From assembly GCA_907163345.1 (NCBI GenBank), contig CAJQUN010000153.1, positions 1,054,001 to 1,118,000 of the forward strand: a DNA stretch of 64,000 nt. Direction: 5' to 3'. This DNA is from Haberlea rhodopensis. Its lineage: Eukaryota > Streptophyta > Magnoliopsida > Lamiales > Gesneriaceae. Shown one piece after another: positions 35,955 through 47,023 of this stretch. Under the pieces are notes generated by a model. The model was not told the DNA's origin, searched no databases, and saw only the letters and a list, made by a program, of their open reading frames with translations. Every line of letters starts with the position of its first letter. Position 1 is the first letter of the stretch. The translations under genes and the position numbers were made by a program.

Positions 35955-37215
35955 TCACATGGGTGTCGAGACATACAGAGGCATCAACAGCGGAGACGAG
36001 AATATATGATACCTGTCAATAAACGTTTGTGCAACAAATGAATGTGAGGCACCAGTATCAATCAAAAGTAAAGAAGGATAAGTAAATAAACTACACTTAC
36101 CCGCAATCACATCATCAGGAGTTGTCTCTGCTTGCTCCTTGTTCAGTTCATACACCTGAGCTTGAGGTGGTCCTGTTCTCTGTCCTCCATCAGTCCGTGG
36201 AATACCCTGTGGTCTCTGTTGCACTGTACTCTCTGATATATTCCCTCTCATTTGTTGTCCCCCAGCTTGAGGACAATCTCTAATCATATGTCCTGTCCTC
36301 CCACAACGAAAACAGACTGGAGTATCAAGTTGTGGACAATCTCGTTTAAAATGTGGCCCTCCATATTTAAAACATTGTAACCCTCGACCAGTGCTACTAC
36401 TACTCCCTTGGGACTGTCCCTTGGCACCTCGGTCACCACCCTTTTGCTGAACAAATCGCTTCCCACTAAATCTAGAGGAGGATGCACCACCTCGTGATGA
36501 TTTAAATGGTTCTCCTCTAGGTTCATACTGTCTGATGTAGGTCGTTGGGATTATTCTACATCCTTGTACACACCAACTGCAATCTCAGCCATCTCGGCTC
36601 TAGTCAATGCTTCTTCATATGATGTAGGGTTATTGGAAATTACCCTATCAAACAATTCAGGCCTCAAGCCCTTCACAAAATGTCTGATCTTTGCCTTTGT
36701 ATTTGCAGCGATATGTGGTGCATACCGTAGCAATGAAGAATATTGTACCGCATAATCAGACAATGTCATTGACCCCTGTCTCAAATTTGTGAATTCATCT
36801 TATTTCCTCTGCCTTGCAGCAACAGAGAAATAGTGATCAAGAAACCTAGTTCTAAACACATCCCAATTCACTGTCTGTCCTTGAGGTCTCAGCTCAATCA
36901 ATGTGGATTTCCACCACATCATGGCTTTCTTTGCCAACTGGAATTCTGCCAAACGTATCCAGGCGGATTTGGCACATGGCGCTGACACAAAGATCTGTTC
37001 AATCCGTTCCAACCATTCCTCTGCTTGTTCCCCTGATTCCGTACCCTCAAAGTGAGGTGGCTGATAACTCAAAAACTGTGTCAAAGTCAACTTCTCAGGT
37101 AACAGTACCTGTTCTACTGGCCCTTGCCCAGATGGTGGTGCTGGCACACCAATCCAACACTCGCATTGCCACTCATGGCATCCCCAACCTCATCGTGTGG
37201 TACTCTGTCTGCCAT
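35955..37215 (-). pseudogene. Gypsy F gag, zinc knuckles and protease active site
   Basis: Minus strand from ATG at 37215 (37213-37215). A frameshift near 37150 precedes the gag core (WLERIEQIF, 37147-36800), an in-frame TAA near 36800 follows, then 36784-36551 (GLRPELFDRV). After another frame change come two knuckle-like motifs (CFKYGGPH, CFRCGRTGHMIRDC) and the protease active site LIDTGASHSFV in 36287-35955. It is colinear with Gypsy E gag. Confidence 0.9.
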
Positions 37216-37360
37216 TACTGCAAAATACAGGTTACCAACAACAAGAAATATATAAAGCATGTCAGTATAACATCATATTATGACTCATAACATGCTTTCA
37301 ACGTATTGGGTAACTCCCTAATACCTTCCTCTACCCCTGTTCACCCCGTTCTCGAACCAC

Positions 37361-37374
37361 TGCTCTGATACCAC
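37361..37374 (-). other. Gypsy F primer-binding site (tRNA-iMet)
   Basis: On the minus strand TGGTATCAGAGCAG lies three bases from the 5' LTR end at 37378. Confidence 0.9.
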
Positions 37375-37849
37375 TAATGTGGGGTCCTCGTTACTTAATC
37401 CATTATGTATTAGTTCCTTATACATAGGTGAGTAAGAATTAAGTAAAAAGATACACTGATTAAAAGTTTAGTTATGTAGGTTATTACAAGTTGACAAAAA
37501 CCATGTCAATAATATACATCATATATACAACACAACAACCTAGACCAAAACTCCTAAGCAGTGGTTCAGCTCGCAGCGGAATAGACTCACAATCCCGTCC
37601 TCCCACGTCTATGAGTACCTACAGAAACAATCACACAACATGAGTGATAGGCTTAGATTTTAAGTGTTTTTAACTGTAATTTCTTCCCATTTTCCGTACT
37701 TTTTCCTGGATGATATTATGCTTTTTGGTGTTTATTTGTTTGTTTCAGGAAATTAGATTGGAAGTGGAAGAAATGAGCTAATATGAAGATAACGGGTGAA
37801 ATCGAGGCGAGAAAGAGTTGAAATTAAGGAAGTGAGATTTTCGGAATCT

Positions 37850-38022
37850 CGATCGATCGGAACAATTTTTCGATCGATCGAGCGAGGCAGTAACTTCAGA
37901 GCTAATTTTATCAAAGTCTCGATCGATCGGAAGAAAATCTCGATCGATCAAGCGAGGCAGTGAGTTTCAAAGGCTGACATGAACAGTGCACCGATCGATC
38001 GGACGCAATTCTCGATCGATCG
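37850..38022 (+). promoter_or_regulatory. Paired CGATCGATCG array upstream of the TATA box, G LTR 1
   Basis: Sites start at 37850/37871, 37920/37941 and 37992/38013, every pair exactly 21 bp apart. Pairs repeat every 70-72 bp and each pair is followed by GCAGT or preceded by ACAGTG. The last site ends 52 bp before TATAAAAG. LTR 2 has a fourth pair that is missing here. Position suggests an upstream promoter module. Confidence 0.72.
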
Positions 38023-38074
38023 AGACGCAAATCCGGGAAAATCTTATCTTCCATTTTTGAAATGATTTTTGAGA

Positions 38075-38082
38075 TATAAAAG
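38075..38082 (+). promoter_or_regulatory. TATA box, G LTR 1
   Basis: TATAAAAG, conserved in all three LTRs (44504-44511 and 49035-49042) at the same distance after the palindrome array. Confidence 0.75.
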
Positions 38083-39132
38083 GATAAATCACTTCCATAT
38101 CAGGGATACCATACCAGACGTGATTTAGGTCGAGAATAAGCAGCCCTAGCCGCCGCCTAATGCCGCTGAAGGAGATTCAATCTCCGTTCTTCGTCCAAAG
38201 TCGAGCCAATCCATTCCGGAGTGCAAGGAAGGAGCAAGAGAAGAAATCACGGTGCAACACACGGATTCATCCACCGTTTATCGTATTTCTAAACTTTGAT
38301 TTCTTTGATTTTCAATTCCGTTTGATATTTTTGAGGTCGAGAGACAATTAAACTCTTATGTATTTGATTTGAATTAAATCTAGTTTATTTTATCGAGTTT
38401 TAGTTTCATTGTGTTTGATTATTGATTCAATTGTGTTTGAGCGCATTGATTACTATTGTTCATAAATTAATTGTTTGTGTAGATCAAAGTCTAGCTAGCT
38501 TTGATTGAATCTGAGAGTTATAACCGAGATCGAGAGATAACGTTGTAACACGCTCCATTAATTTATGATGTATGTTACGATTGAGATCGAGAGATGATAT
38601 CGCATACGTGAGAACTTGGAATCGAGAGATTAAGAGTTATAAGGTCTTGACGATTTATGCAATATTATATTAGTAAATAGGTGCACGAGAGTGACTTATT
38701 CTAATTTAATGTTAGTTTCTTTACAGCTCGAGAGAGTGTAATGAATAATAGCGAAAACCTTTCACCTTTAGAATCAATTGGTTAATAAGTTGAGAATTCA
38801 GTTGAATCATTAAAGATAACATGGTTGAACGACGAGCTTGGTAAATTTCTCGAGTAACTTACCTTCGCATATCCGGAACCAAGCATTTTATTATTTCTTG
38901 TTTATCTGTCGGACGTTAGTTTAGTTTGGCATTAGATAATCACCTTTGTCAATCGTAGGCTAAATATAATTTTATTAATCTTATTTGGTACTTATACGTT
39001 AGTCCCTGTGGATTCGACAACCCGTACTTAATTTTCACTATACTAAAACTTGACAACCGTGCACTTGCGGTAGAATCGCTTCACACTATTCTTTGAAATA
39101 TCTTTTGTTTAAAAATAAAGCGGTCAAGTTTT

Positions 39133-39150
39133 TGGCGCCGTTGCCGGGGA
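39133..39150 (+). other. Element G primer-binding site (tRNA-Asp)
   Basis: TGGCGCCGTTGCCGGGGA, complementary to the 3' end of plant tRNA-Asp, six bases after the LTR. This PBS is characteristic of Athila/Ogre-type Gypsy elements. The second copy is at 45557-45574. Confidence 0.9.
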
Positions 39151-39315
39151 CTAATCTGTATAATATCATACGAGATTAGTTAATTGTAATTTAGCCAATT
39201 CTTTATTATTTCGATTTGTTTCATTGTTTTTGTTAGTTGATTTGTTTTGATTTTTGATTTGTGTATTTTGTTGTCTCCTTTTGTCTGTTTTGTACAGGAA
39301 TCGCTTCTCTAGTGC

Positions 39316-40596
39316 ATGCTCAGAAGAGAGGAGCCCATTCTCGAGCCTTTCGATCCGGAAATAGAAATAACTTTACTCAAGCGATTACGAGAAGCTCGAG
39401 CGATGGCAGATAATAATGAAGCACAGAACCCAAGGTCAATGATGGACTTTGCGCAACCGGCATTTCATGGATCTTTGTCCAGTATTACGAGGCCGACGAT
39501 TCAAGCGAACAACTTTGAGATCAAGCCGGCGATTATACAAATGATACAGCACTTGGTTATGTTTGGGGGAGCGGCCACGGACGACCCGAATAATCACATC
39601 TCCAACTTTTTGGAGATTTGTGACACATTCAAACATAATGGCGTCTCCGACAACGCCATCAGGTTAAGACTTTTCCCCTTTTCATTACGAGACAAAGCTA
39701 AGTCATGGTTGAATTCCCTACCTGCAGGTTCTATAACAACATGGGAGGGGATGACGAAAGCATTTTTATCCAAGTATTTTCCCCCTTCCAAGACAGCGAA
39801 GATGCGGAACGATATCACAACTTTTGGGCAGTTTGACCCCGAGACGTTATATGAAGTGTGGGATCGTTTTAAAGAATTGTTGAGGAGATGCCCACACCAT
39901 GGTCTACCCATTTGGTTCCAGGTACAAACTTTCTATAATGGTTTATTTTCTTCTAACCGTTCGATGATAGATGCAACATCTGGGGGATCAATAATGAGAA
40001 AGACACCGGAAGAGGCATATAGCTTATTGGAAGAAATGGCGTGCAACAGCTACCAGTGGCAGTCAGAGAGGAACACGCCACAGAAGCCAATAGGAGTTCA
40101 TCAAGTGGATGACATCACTGCTATTTCGGCACAGCTTGAGGCTATGAACAGAAAGATAGATAGCATTGGAGCATCAGCAATGCAAGTTCAAGCTGTTTTC
40201 TATTATTTGTGTGGAGGCGGTCATCCAAGCATCGAGTGTCAGGCAGGTAACCAGTTTAACCAATCTATTGAGGCTGTGAATTTTGTAGGTAACAGGCCAC
40301 CCAACAATTCATATTCGAATTATAACCAACCATGGAGGAACCACCCGAATTTGAGATGGTCGAATCAAGAGAATGTGTTGAACCCACAACCGCAGGCAGG
40401 GTTCACACAAAAGCCGAGTATGGAGGAACTTATGGCAAAGTTGATTTCATCGACGGAGGTAAGGATGCAGAATCAGGATGCATCTATTAAAAATCTGGAA
40501 GTGCAGATAGGGCAATTGGCCACGTTGATTTCGGGGAGAACGCAAGGTACACTCCCAAGTGATTCTGTAAAGAATCCAAAGGAGCCATCAAATTGA
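39316..40596 (+). CDS. Element G1 gag (uninterrupted, 426 aa)
   Basis: The only long retroelement gene here without an internal stop. It has an N-terminal segment (PFDPEIE, LREARAMA), a retrotransposon gag domain at about residues 80-200 (NHISNFLEICDTFKHNGV, RLRLFPFSLRDKAKSWL, LLRRCPHHGLP) as in Athila-lineage gags, and a C-terminal zinc-knuckle region at about 297-306. In the knuckle the first cysteine is tyrosine (YYLCGGGHPSIEC), whereas G2 keeps Cys-x2-Cys-x3-His-x4-Cys. A coiled C-terminus (KNLEVQIGQLATLIS) follows. Start chosen at ATG 39316; G2 shows that in-frame coding could extend upstream of it. It may form particles that package G RNA with pol from another element. Confidence 0.85.
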   Translation: MLRREEPILEPFDPEIEITLLKRLREARAMADNNEAQNPRSMMDFAQPAFHGSLSSITRPTIQANNFEIKPAIIQMIQHLVMFGGAATDDPNNHISNFLEICDTFKHNGVSDNAIRLRLFPFSLRDKAKSWLNSLPAGSITTWEGMTKAFLSKYFPPSKTAKMRNDITTFGQFDPETLYEVWDRFKELLRRCPHHGLPIWFQVQTFYNGLFSSNRSMIDATSGGSIMRKTPEEAYSLLEEMACNSYQWQSERNTPQKPIGVHQVDDITAISAQLEAMNRKIDSIGASAMQVQAVFYYLCGGGHPSIECQAGNQFNQSIEAVNFVGNRPPNNSYSNYNQPWRNHPNLRWSNQENVLNPQPQAGFTQKPSMEELMAKLISSTEVRMQNQDASIKNLEVQIGQLATLISGRTQGTLPSDSVKNPKEPSN

Positions 40597-40839
40597 CAAG
40601 ACAAGGAGGTGACAGTCCAGCTTGGGACTCTAAATTAAGAACTTCCGTTTTTCTTTTCTCGAGTTTTGATTTTAACTTCTTGTTTTGGTGTGATTTTGTT
40701 ATTTGTGTTTCTAGTTTATCCGTGAATAAGTCCGTGTGTTTTTATTGCAGGTGTAGAAGCAAGAGCAATAAGGATGTAGGCGAGGCAACCCGAGAGAAAG
40801 TTGTTGAGAAAAATATCAAACTTCATCTTCTGGTGTTGG

Positions 40840-40940
40840 CGATCGATCGAGACAAAATCTCGATCGATCGCCCAAAGCTTTTAAATTGGGGTTTGAACAC
40901 TGCCTCGCTCGATCGATCGAAAATTTGTTTCGATCGATCG
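40840..40940 (+). promoter_or_regulatory. Two CGATCGATCG pairs between gag and ORF2 of G1
   Basis: Sites start at 40840/40861 and 40910/40931. Both pairs are spaced exactly 21 bp and the pairs repeat at 70 bp, the same layout as in the G LTR promoter. They lie in the 0.8-kb spacer (40597-41417) about 0.5 kb before ORF2, which otherwise has no ORF. An AATATAGGGC at about 40963 is a weak TATA candidate. They could drive ORF2 separately. Confidence 0.6.
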
Positions 40941-41417
40941 AGCGAGAGAAAATTTTGAAAAAAAATATAGGGCACCGAAGACAAATCTGCACTTTTGAAA
41001 AACACTTTCTCTCCTCTCATCAGCAGAACCCTAGTCGCCTCTTCCAATTTTTGCACCTAATCTCATCCTATTTCCATCAAATTTCCAATTTACTTCAACT
41101 CTTGGAAGTAATATTTGTTCTAATGAGATTTTCATTGCAGATTTAAAGAATTGCAAGTCAAATTGGGTAGAAGTGCATCAAAAGGGAATTTCAAGCCAAG
41201 TGCCAAACTCTTCCAAGATCGGATTTTTAAGTGGTAATTGGCTTCAAAATCTCAAAGCTTTTATCTTTTGGTGCAATTTCTTGAATTGTAGTAGAATTGG
41301 GTTAGGAAGGATTTAAATTGGGAGGAAGTCTTGTGGTGTTGAAGGGTGTTGGATTTACAGTGTTGTGTGGTGTTAGTTGAAGTCAATTGAGATATTTGGG
41401 AATAACCTAGCACATAG

Positions 41418-42670
41418 ATGGCTCCTACAAAGAGGTCCAAGCAAGCGGCAACCTCACAGAAGAGAAAACAAGCAGAGGCAACTACTTTGGAGCAAGAGCA
41501 TGACGAACAGAGGTTTGTCAATGCCACAATTGCTGAATTATACCCCACCTATCATAAGAAACCCCTTAGTCGTGAAAGGGGCATGAGCATGGAAAAAATT
41601 GAGTGCCCGGTCATTAGGACAGCACGACGAAAAGGGTGGTATCAATTTGTTCAGACACCTATTGATGCTGTGGTGCCACTGGTAAGGGAATTTTACACAA
41701 ACCTTCGAGCTATTAAACCAGGGCACCAAGTAAGTGTTTATGTTCGAGGGAAGGATGTGTTGGTAGACCGAGCTTCAATAAATAATATTTACCGGATGTC
41801 GTTCCTGCATAACTGTGCATACCAATCTTTCAAGAATAGCAGGATAGACTACGATGAGGTATTGGCAGTTATTGGCATGCCGGGAGTGGATTGGCAAAGG
41901 AACGATAAAGGAGAGAGCCACAGTTGGTTCTAAAAAAGCATTTGACGCCAGAGGCCCAAGCATGGTTCTCATTTGTCGCCTCGCGGGTCATGCCTTCGAC
42001 CCACACTTCTGAGGTGACAAAAGACAGAGCGGTCCTGGTATATGCCATCCTCTCAGGGAAGGAAGTGGACTTCGGCGAGATCATCAGTGATCACATTCAA
42101 GAGATTGGGAGCAGCCCACCGACCTCCGCACTACCGTTTCCATCCACGATCATTGCTTTATGTCAGCGATACGGAGTGACATGGGGGGAAGACGAGGAGC
42201 TACTTCTGCCGAAGACCCCGACCATTGTGGACGGTCCACCACCTCCTACGGGCCGACGAAGGGCCGAGCCAAGACCCTCGGACACTACACAAGCTGGAGC
42301 ATCATCTTCTGCTGCAGAACATACACGTGTTACTTTGAACTCTCTTCATAGGGATCTCCAAGATATTCGCCTGGAGCAGCAGAGCATTCACAGCATGCAG
42401 CGGGACATTCATAGCATGCAGAGAGCACTGCAGATGGACCATGAGCAGGTAGCTCAGCGTCAGATGGAGTTCATGCACTATCAGAGTGCATGGAACACTG
42501 CCATGGCCCAGGGCTTTCCAGGTTTCCAGTTCCCGCCGGAGCCACACTTTGCACCTTATCATCCGCATGCACCTCCACCTTCTGAGTACCCACCATTTTC
42601 GTCATATCAGGGCGAGGAGCACCACTACCCAGTCCCCCCTCCGGAGCATGATGAGGACGACGATCAGTGA
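41418..42670 (+). pseudogene. Element G1 ORF2: plant-transposon-associated accessory protein, one frameshift
   Basis: Two overlapping frames, 41418-41933 (171 codons, MAPTKRSKQAAT, lysine/glutamine-rich start) and 41924-42670 (248 codons), look like one protein of about 415 residues broken by a single-base shift close to 41920. The middle (VREFYTNL, VYVRGKDVLVDRASINNIY, WFSFVASRVMPSTH, RAVLVYAILSGKEVDFG, IIALCQRYGV) resembles the 'putative plant transposon protein' domain often found beside Athila-type gags. It is followed by a glutamine-rich coiled part (QRDIHSMQRALQ) and a proline/histidine-rich acidic tail. No catalytic motif seen. Function is unknown; G2 lacks nearly all of it. Confidence 0.75.
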
Positions 42671-44003
42671 CGATCGTCGTCATGGTTTGTGTCTTTGCCT
42701 TTGCATTTATTTTTCTTGTTCATTGAGGGCAATTCACATGCTAAGTTTGGGGGGGGTTTTGAGTATTTGTATATATCTTACTTTTGCACATATTGCTACT
42801 TGTCTTGTTCCCCTACCTTGCATGACTGCCTGATTTTGTGACTGATTCATCCTTGAGCATTACCAACAAATTTTTTTTTTGTAAGTTAATCTTGAGAAAT
42901 GAAGAATTAGATTTGCAACGGTAAGACATGATGAAATTAATCCTCATCTAGATAAGAGTCATGGAAATGTTTAACTTGTTTGTATATATCCTTGGTTAAC
43001 CATATGTCAAAACTGAGGAATAATTTGAGCACTTATTGAGTCATGATTGAGTGAAGTATGTATTGATTAAATTTAAAATTTGTGTTAACTATGATGAGTC
43101 TTGAGTATCTTAGATAACTCTACAGTTTAGTTGAAAGCACTTTGAGGCGAAATTTATAATTAGGAACTAGACTTGGAGATGATTTAGGCGATCTTTGGAC
43201 CGTTTGAGACTTTCAAGCCTACCTGTTATACATTATTTCTTAGTGTCCCCTTTTGAGCCTTATTGAAAAAGAATGGTATATGCATTGCATATGATTAGAC
43301 CCCCATTCGGCATTCTTGGCAAACTCATTATACCCACCTTGGTTTGAGCCTAAAAGAACAATTTTATCCATCCCTAGGAGAGTATAATGAATCTCATTCA
43401 TTGCACGGAATTGTTATATGCAAATGAGTTCAAAAGGAACGAAAGAATGAGCAAAGAAAAAGAAAAGTTGTAGAGAAAAGCCTTGAAAAGAAAAATTCAA
43501 ATAAGACCCAAAGTGGCCAAGGCTAGAAAAAGTTGTAGAGAAGCTCAAAATAGTTGAACTGATTTTATTATACTCTCTTCTTTGAATTCATCCTACCTTT
43601 TCTTTGAAGCCGACACCAAAAGGCCCAACGTTATAAGCTTTTAAGACCTTTTGATCCAAGTCTAGGGAATAATTACATTAGTGGAGAAGTGCTGGATAGT
43701 AAATTTGTAGAGTAGTTCAAAGTAATCTTGACTAGGAGTTGATATGGCACATGTTGATCTTAAAGATATGTATGTAACTCATGTTTGACAATAGCACACA
43801 CGCACGTTCCGATGTTGCGATGTATTGTTTAACTTAGGAGAAATTGCTTCTTGTTAAATGTTGAATGACTTTATTGATGTGTAAGTAGGATTTCTGAGTT
43901 TTTACGTATGTTGTAAAGATGATTCATGCTTAGTATCGAGTTTAATTTTTCTTTTTGAGCTTATTGCTTGCTCGAGGACGATCAAGTCTAAGTTTGGAGG
44001 AGT
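42671..44003 (+). other. G1 3' non-coding region with two polypurine tracts
   Basis: About 1.3 kb without an ORF between ORF2 and LTR 2. CTAAGTTTGGGGGGGG at 42741-42756 resembles the terminal PPT, TAAGTTTGGAGGAGT at 43989-44003, which abuts the LTR. G2 has the same pair at 47302-47324 and 48589-48603. The middle is AT-rich with A-rich runs. Confidence 0.75.
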
Positions 44004-45550
44004 TGATAGGCTTAGATTTTAAGTGTTTTTAACTGTAATTTCTTCCCATTTTCCGTACTTTTTCCTGGATGATATTATGTTTTTTGGTGTTTATTCGTTT
44101 GTTTCAGGAAATTAGATCGGAAGTGGAAGAAATGAGCTAATATGAAGATAACGGGCGAAATCGAGGCGAAAAAGAGTTGAAATTAAGGAAGTGAGATTTT
44201 CGGAATCTCGATCGATCGAGATTATGTCTCAATCGATCGAGCCAGACAGTGTGCTGAGAAGAAAAGAATTTCAAGTCTCGATCGATCGGAACAATTTTTC
44301 GATCGATCGAGCGAGGGCAGTAACTTCAGAGCTAATTTTATCAAAGTCTCGATCGATCGGAAGAAAATCTCGATCGATCGAGCGAGGCAGTGAGTTTCAA
44401 AGGCTGACATGAACAGTGCACCGATCGATCGGACGCAATTCTCGATCGATCGAGACGCAAATCCGGGAAAATCTTATCTTCCATTTTTGAAATGATTTTG
44501 AGGTATAAAAGGATAAATCACTTCAATATCAGGGATACCATACCAGACATGATTTAGGTCGAGAATAAGCAGCCCTAGCCGCCGCCTAACGCCGCTGAAG
44601 GAGATTCAATCTCCGTTCTTCGTCCAAAGTCGAGCCAATCCATTCCGGAGTGCAAGGAAGGAGCAAGAGAAGAAATCACGGTGCAACACACGGATTCATC
44701 CACCGTTTATCGTATTTCTAAACTTTGATTTCTTTGATTTTCAATTCCGTTTGATATTTTTGAGGTCGAGAGACAATTAAACTCTTATGTATTTGATTTG
44801 AATTAAATCTAGTTTATTTTATCGAGTTTTAGTTTCGTTGTGTTTGATTATTGATTCAATTGTGTTTGACCGCATTGATTACTATTGTTCATAAATTAAT
44901 TGTTTGTGTAGATCAAAGTCTAGCTAGCTTTGATTGAATCTGAGAGTTATAACCGAGATCGAGAGATAACGTTGTAACACGCTCCATTAATTTATGATGT
45001 ATGTTACGATTGAGATCGAGAGATGATATCGCATACGTGAGAACTTGGAATCGAGAGATTTAGAGTTATAAGGTCTTGACGATTTATGCAATATTATATT
45101 AGTAAATAGGTGCACGAGAGTGACTTATTCTAATTTAATGTTAGTTTCTTTACAGCTCGAGAGAGTGTATCGAATAATAGCGAAAACCTTTCACCTTTAG
45201 AATCAATTGGTTAATAAGTTGAGAATTCAGTTGAATCATTAAAGATAACATAGTTGAACGACGAGCTTGGTAAATTTCTCGAGTAACTTACCTTCGCATA
45301 TCCGGAACCAAGCATTATTTCTTATTTATTTGTCGGACGTTAGTTTAGTTTGGCATTAGATAATCACCTTTGTTAATCGTAGGCTAAATATAATTTTATT
45401 AATCTTATTTGGTACTTATACGTTAGTCCCCGTGGATTCGACAACCCGTACTTAATTTTCACTATACTAAAACTTGACAACTGTGCACTTGCGGTAGAAT
45501 CGCTTCACACTATTCTTTGAAATATCTTTTGTTTAAAAATAAAGCGGTCA
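44004..45550 (+). repeat. Element G LTR 2 (shared, central)
   Basis: A 1547-bp LTR, preceded by the G1 PPT and followed by the G2 PBS. It has the full set of four palindrome pairs, at 44209/44230, 44279/44300, 44350/44371 and 44422/44443, all exactly 21 bp apart; the second site has one change (CAATCGATCG). TATAAAAG at 44504-44511. Confidence 0.92.
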
Positions 45551-45742
45551 AGTTTATGGCGCCGTTGCCGGGGACTAATCTGTATAATATCATACGAGAT
45601 TAGTTAATTGTAATTTAGCCAATTCTTTATTATTTTGATTTGTTTTAATTCTTTGTTTTTGTTAGTTGATTATTTTGATTTTTGATTTGTGTATTTTGTT
45701 GTCTCCTTTTGTCTGTTTTGTACAGGAATCGTTTCTCTAGTG

Positions 45743-47023
45743 CATGCTCAGAAGAGAGGAGCCATTCTCGAGCCTTTCGATCCGGAAATAGAAACAACCC
45801 TACTTAGGCGATTACGAGAAGCTCGAGCGATGGCAGATATTAATGAAGCACAGAACCCAAGGTCAATGATGGACTTTGCGCAACCGGCATTTCATGGATC
45901 ATTGTCCAGTATTACGAGGCCGGCGATTCAAGCGAACAACTTTGAGATCAAGCCGACAATTATACAAATGATTCAGCACTCGGTTATGTTTGGGGGAGCG
46001 GCTACGGATGACCCGAATAATCACATCTCCAACTTTTTGGAGATTTGTGACACGTTCAAACATAATGGCGTCTCCGACTACGCCATCAGGTTAAGACTAT
46101 TCCCTTTTTCATTACGAGACAAAGCTAAGGCATGGTTGAATTCACTACCTGCAGGTTCTATAACAACATGGGAGGGGATGACGAAAGCGTTTTTATCAAA
46201 GTACTTTCCCCCGTCCAAGACGGCGAAGATGCGGAACGATATCACAACTTTTGGGCAGTTTGACCCCGAGACTTTATATGAAGCGTGGGATCGTTTTAAA
46301 GAATTGTTAAGGAGATGCCCACACCACGGTCTACCCATTTGGTTGTAGGTACAAACTTTCTATAACGGTTTATTTTCTTCTAACCGTTCGATGATAGATG
46401 CAGCATCTGGGGGATCAATAATGAGGAAGACGCCGGAAGAGGCATATAGCTTATTGGAAGAAATGGCATGCAACAGCTACCAATGGCAGTCAAAGAGGAG
46501 CACGCCACAGAAGCCAATAGGAGTCCATCAAGTGGACGAAATCACTGCTCTTTCGGCTCAGTTAGAAGCTATGAATCGGAAGATAGACAGCATGGGAGCA
46601 GCAGTGATGCAAGCTCAAGCTATCTTCTGTGAGCTGTGTGGAGGTGGTCATCCTAGCATCGAATGTCAGGCAGGTAACCAGTTTAACCAATCTATTGAGG
46701 CTGTGAATTTTGTAGGTAACAGGCCACCCAACAATTCATATTCGAATTATAACCAACCATGGAGGAACCACCCGAATTTGAGATGGTCGAATCAAGAGAA
46801 TGTGTTGAACACACAACCGCAGGCAGGGTTCACACAAAAGCCGAGTATGGAGGAACTTATGGCAAAGTTGATTTCATCGACGGAGGTAAGGATGCAGAAT
46901 CAGGATGCATCTATTAAAAATTTGGAGGTGCAAATAGGGCAGTTGGCCACGTTGATTTCGGGGAGAACGCAAGGTACGCTCCCAAGTGATTATGTAAAGA
47001 ATCCAAAGGAGCCATCGAATTGA
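45743..47023 (+). pseudogene. Element G2 gag, one nonsense codon
   Basis: A close copy of the G1 gag, open from about 45689 to 46348 and again from 46349 to 47023. A TAG at 46346-46348, at the CPHHGLPIW block, splits it. The knuckle is intact (CELCGGGHPSIEC). It starts through LVHAQKRGAILEPFDPEIE, one base shorter than G1 at the N-terminal join, so the true start codon is uncertain in both. Confidence 0.88.

Larger units (their letters stand above)
37645..39126 (+). repeat. Element G LTR 1
   Basis: A 1482-bp LTR, TGATAGGCTTAGATTTTAAG to AATAAAGCGGTCA. Three pairs of CGATCGATCG sites lie 50-230 bp upstream of a good TATA box (TATAAAAG, 38075-38082). Confidence 0.93.

Noticed and set aside
41918..41936. 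Programmed frameshift or stop readthrough between the two halves of ORF2
   Set aside because: A TTCTAAAAAAG run is present, but a single-base change is enough to explain it and no second copy of ORF2 exists here to show conservation.
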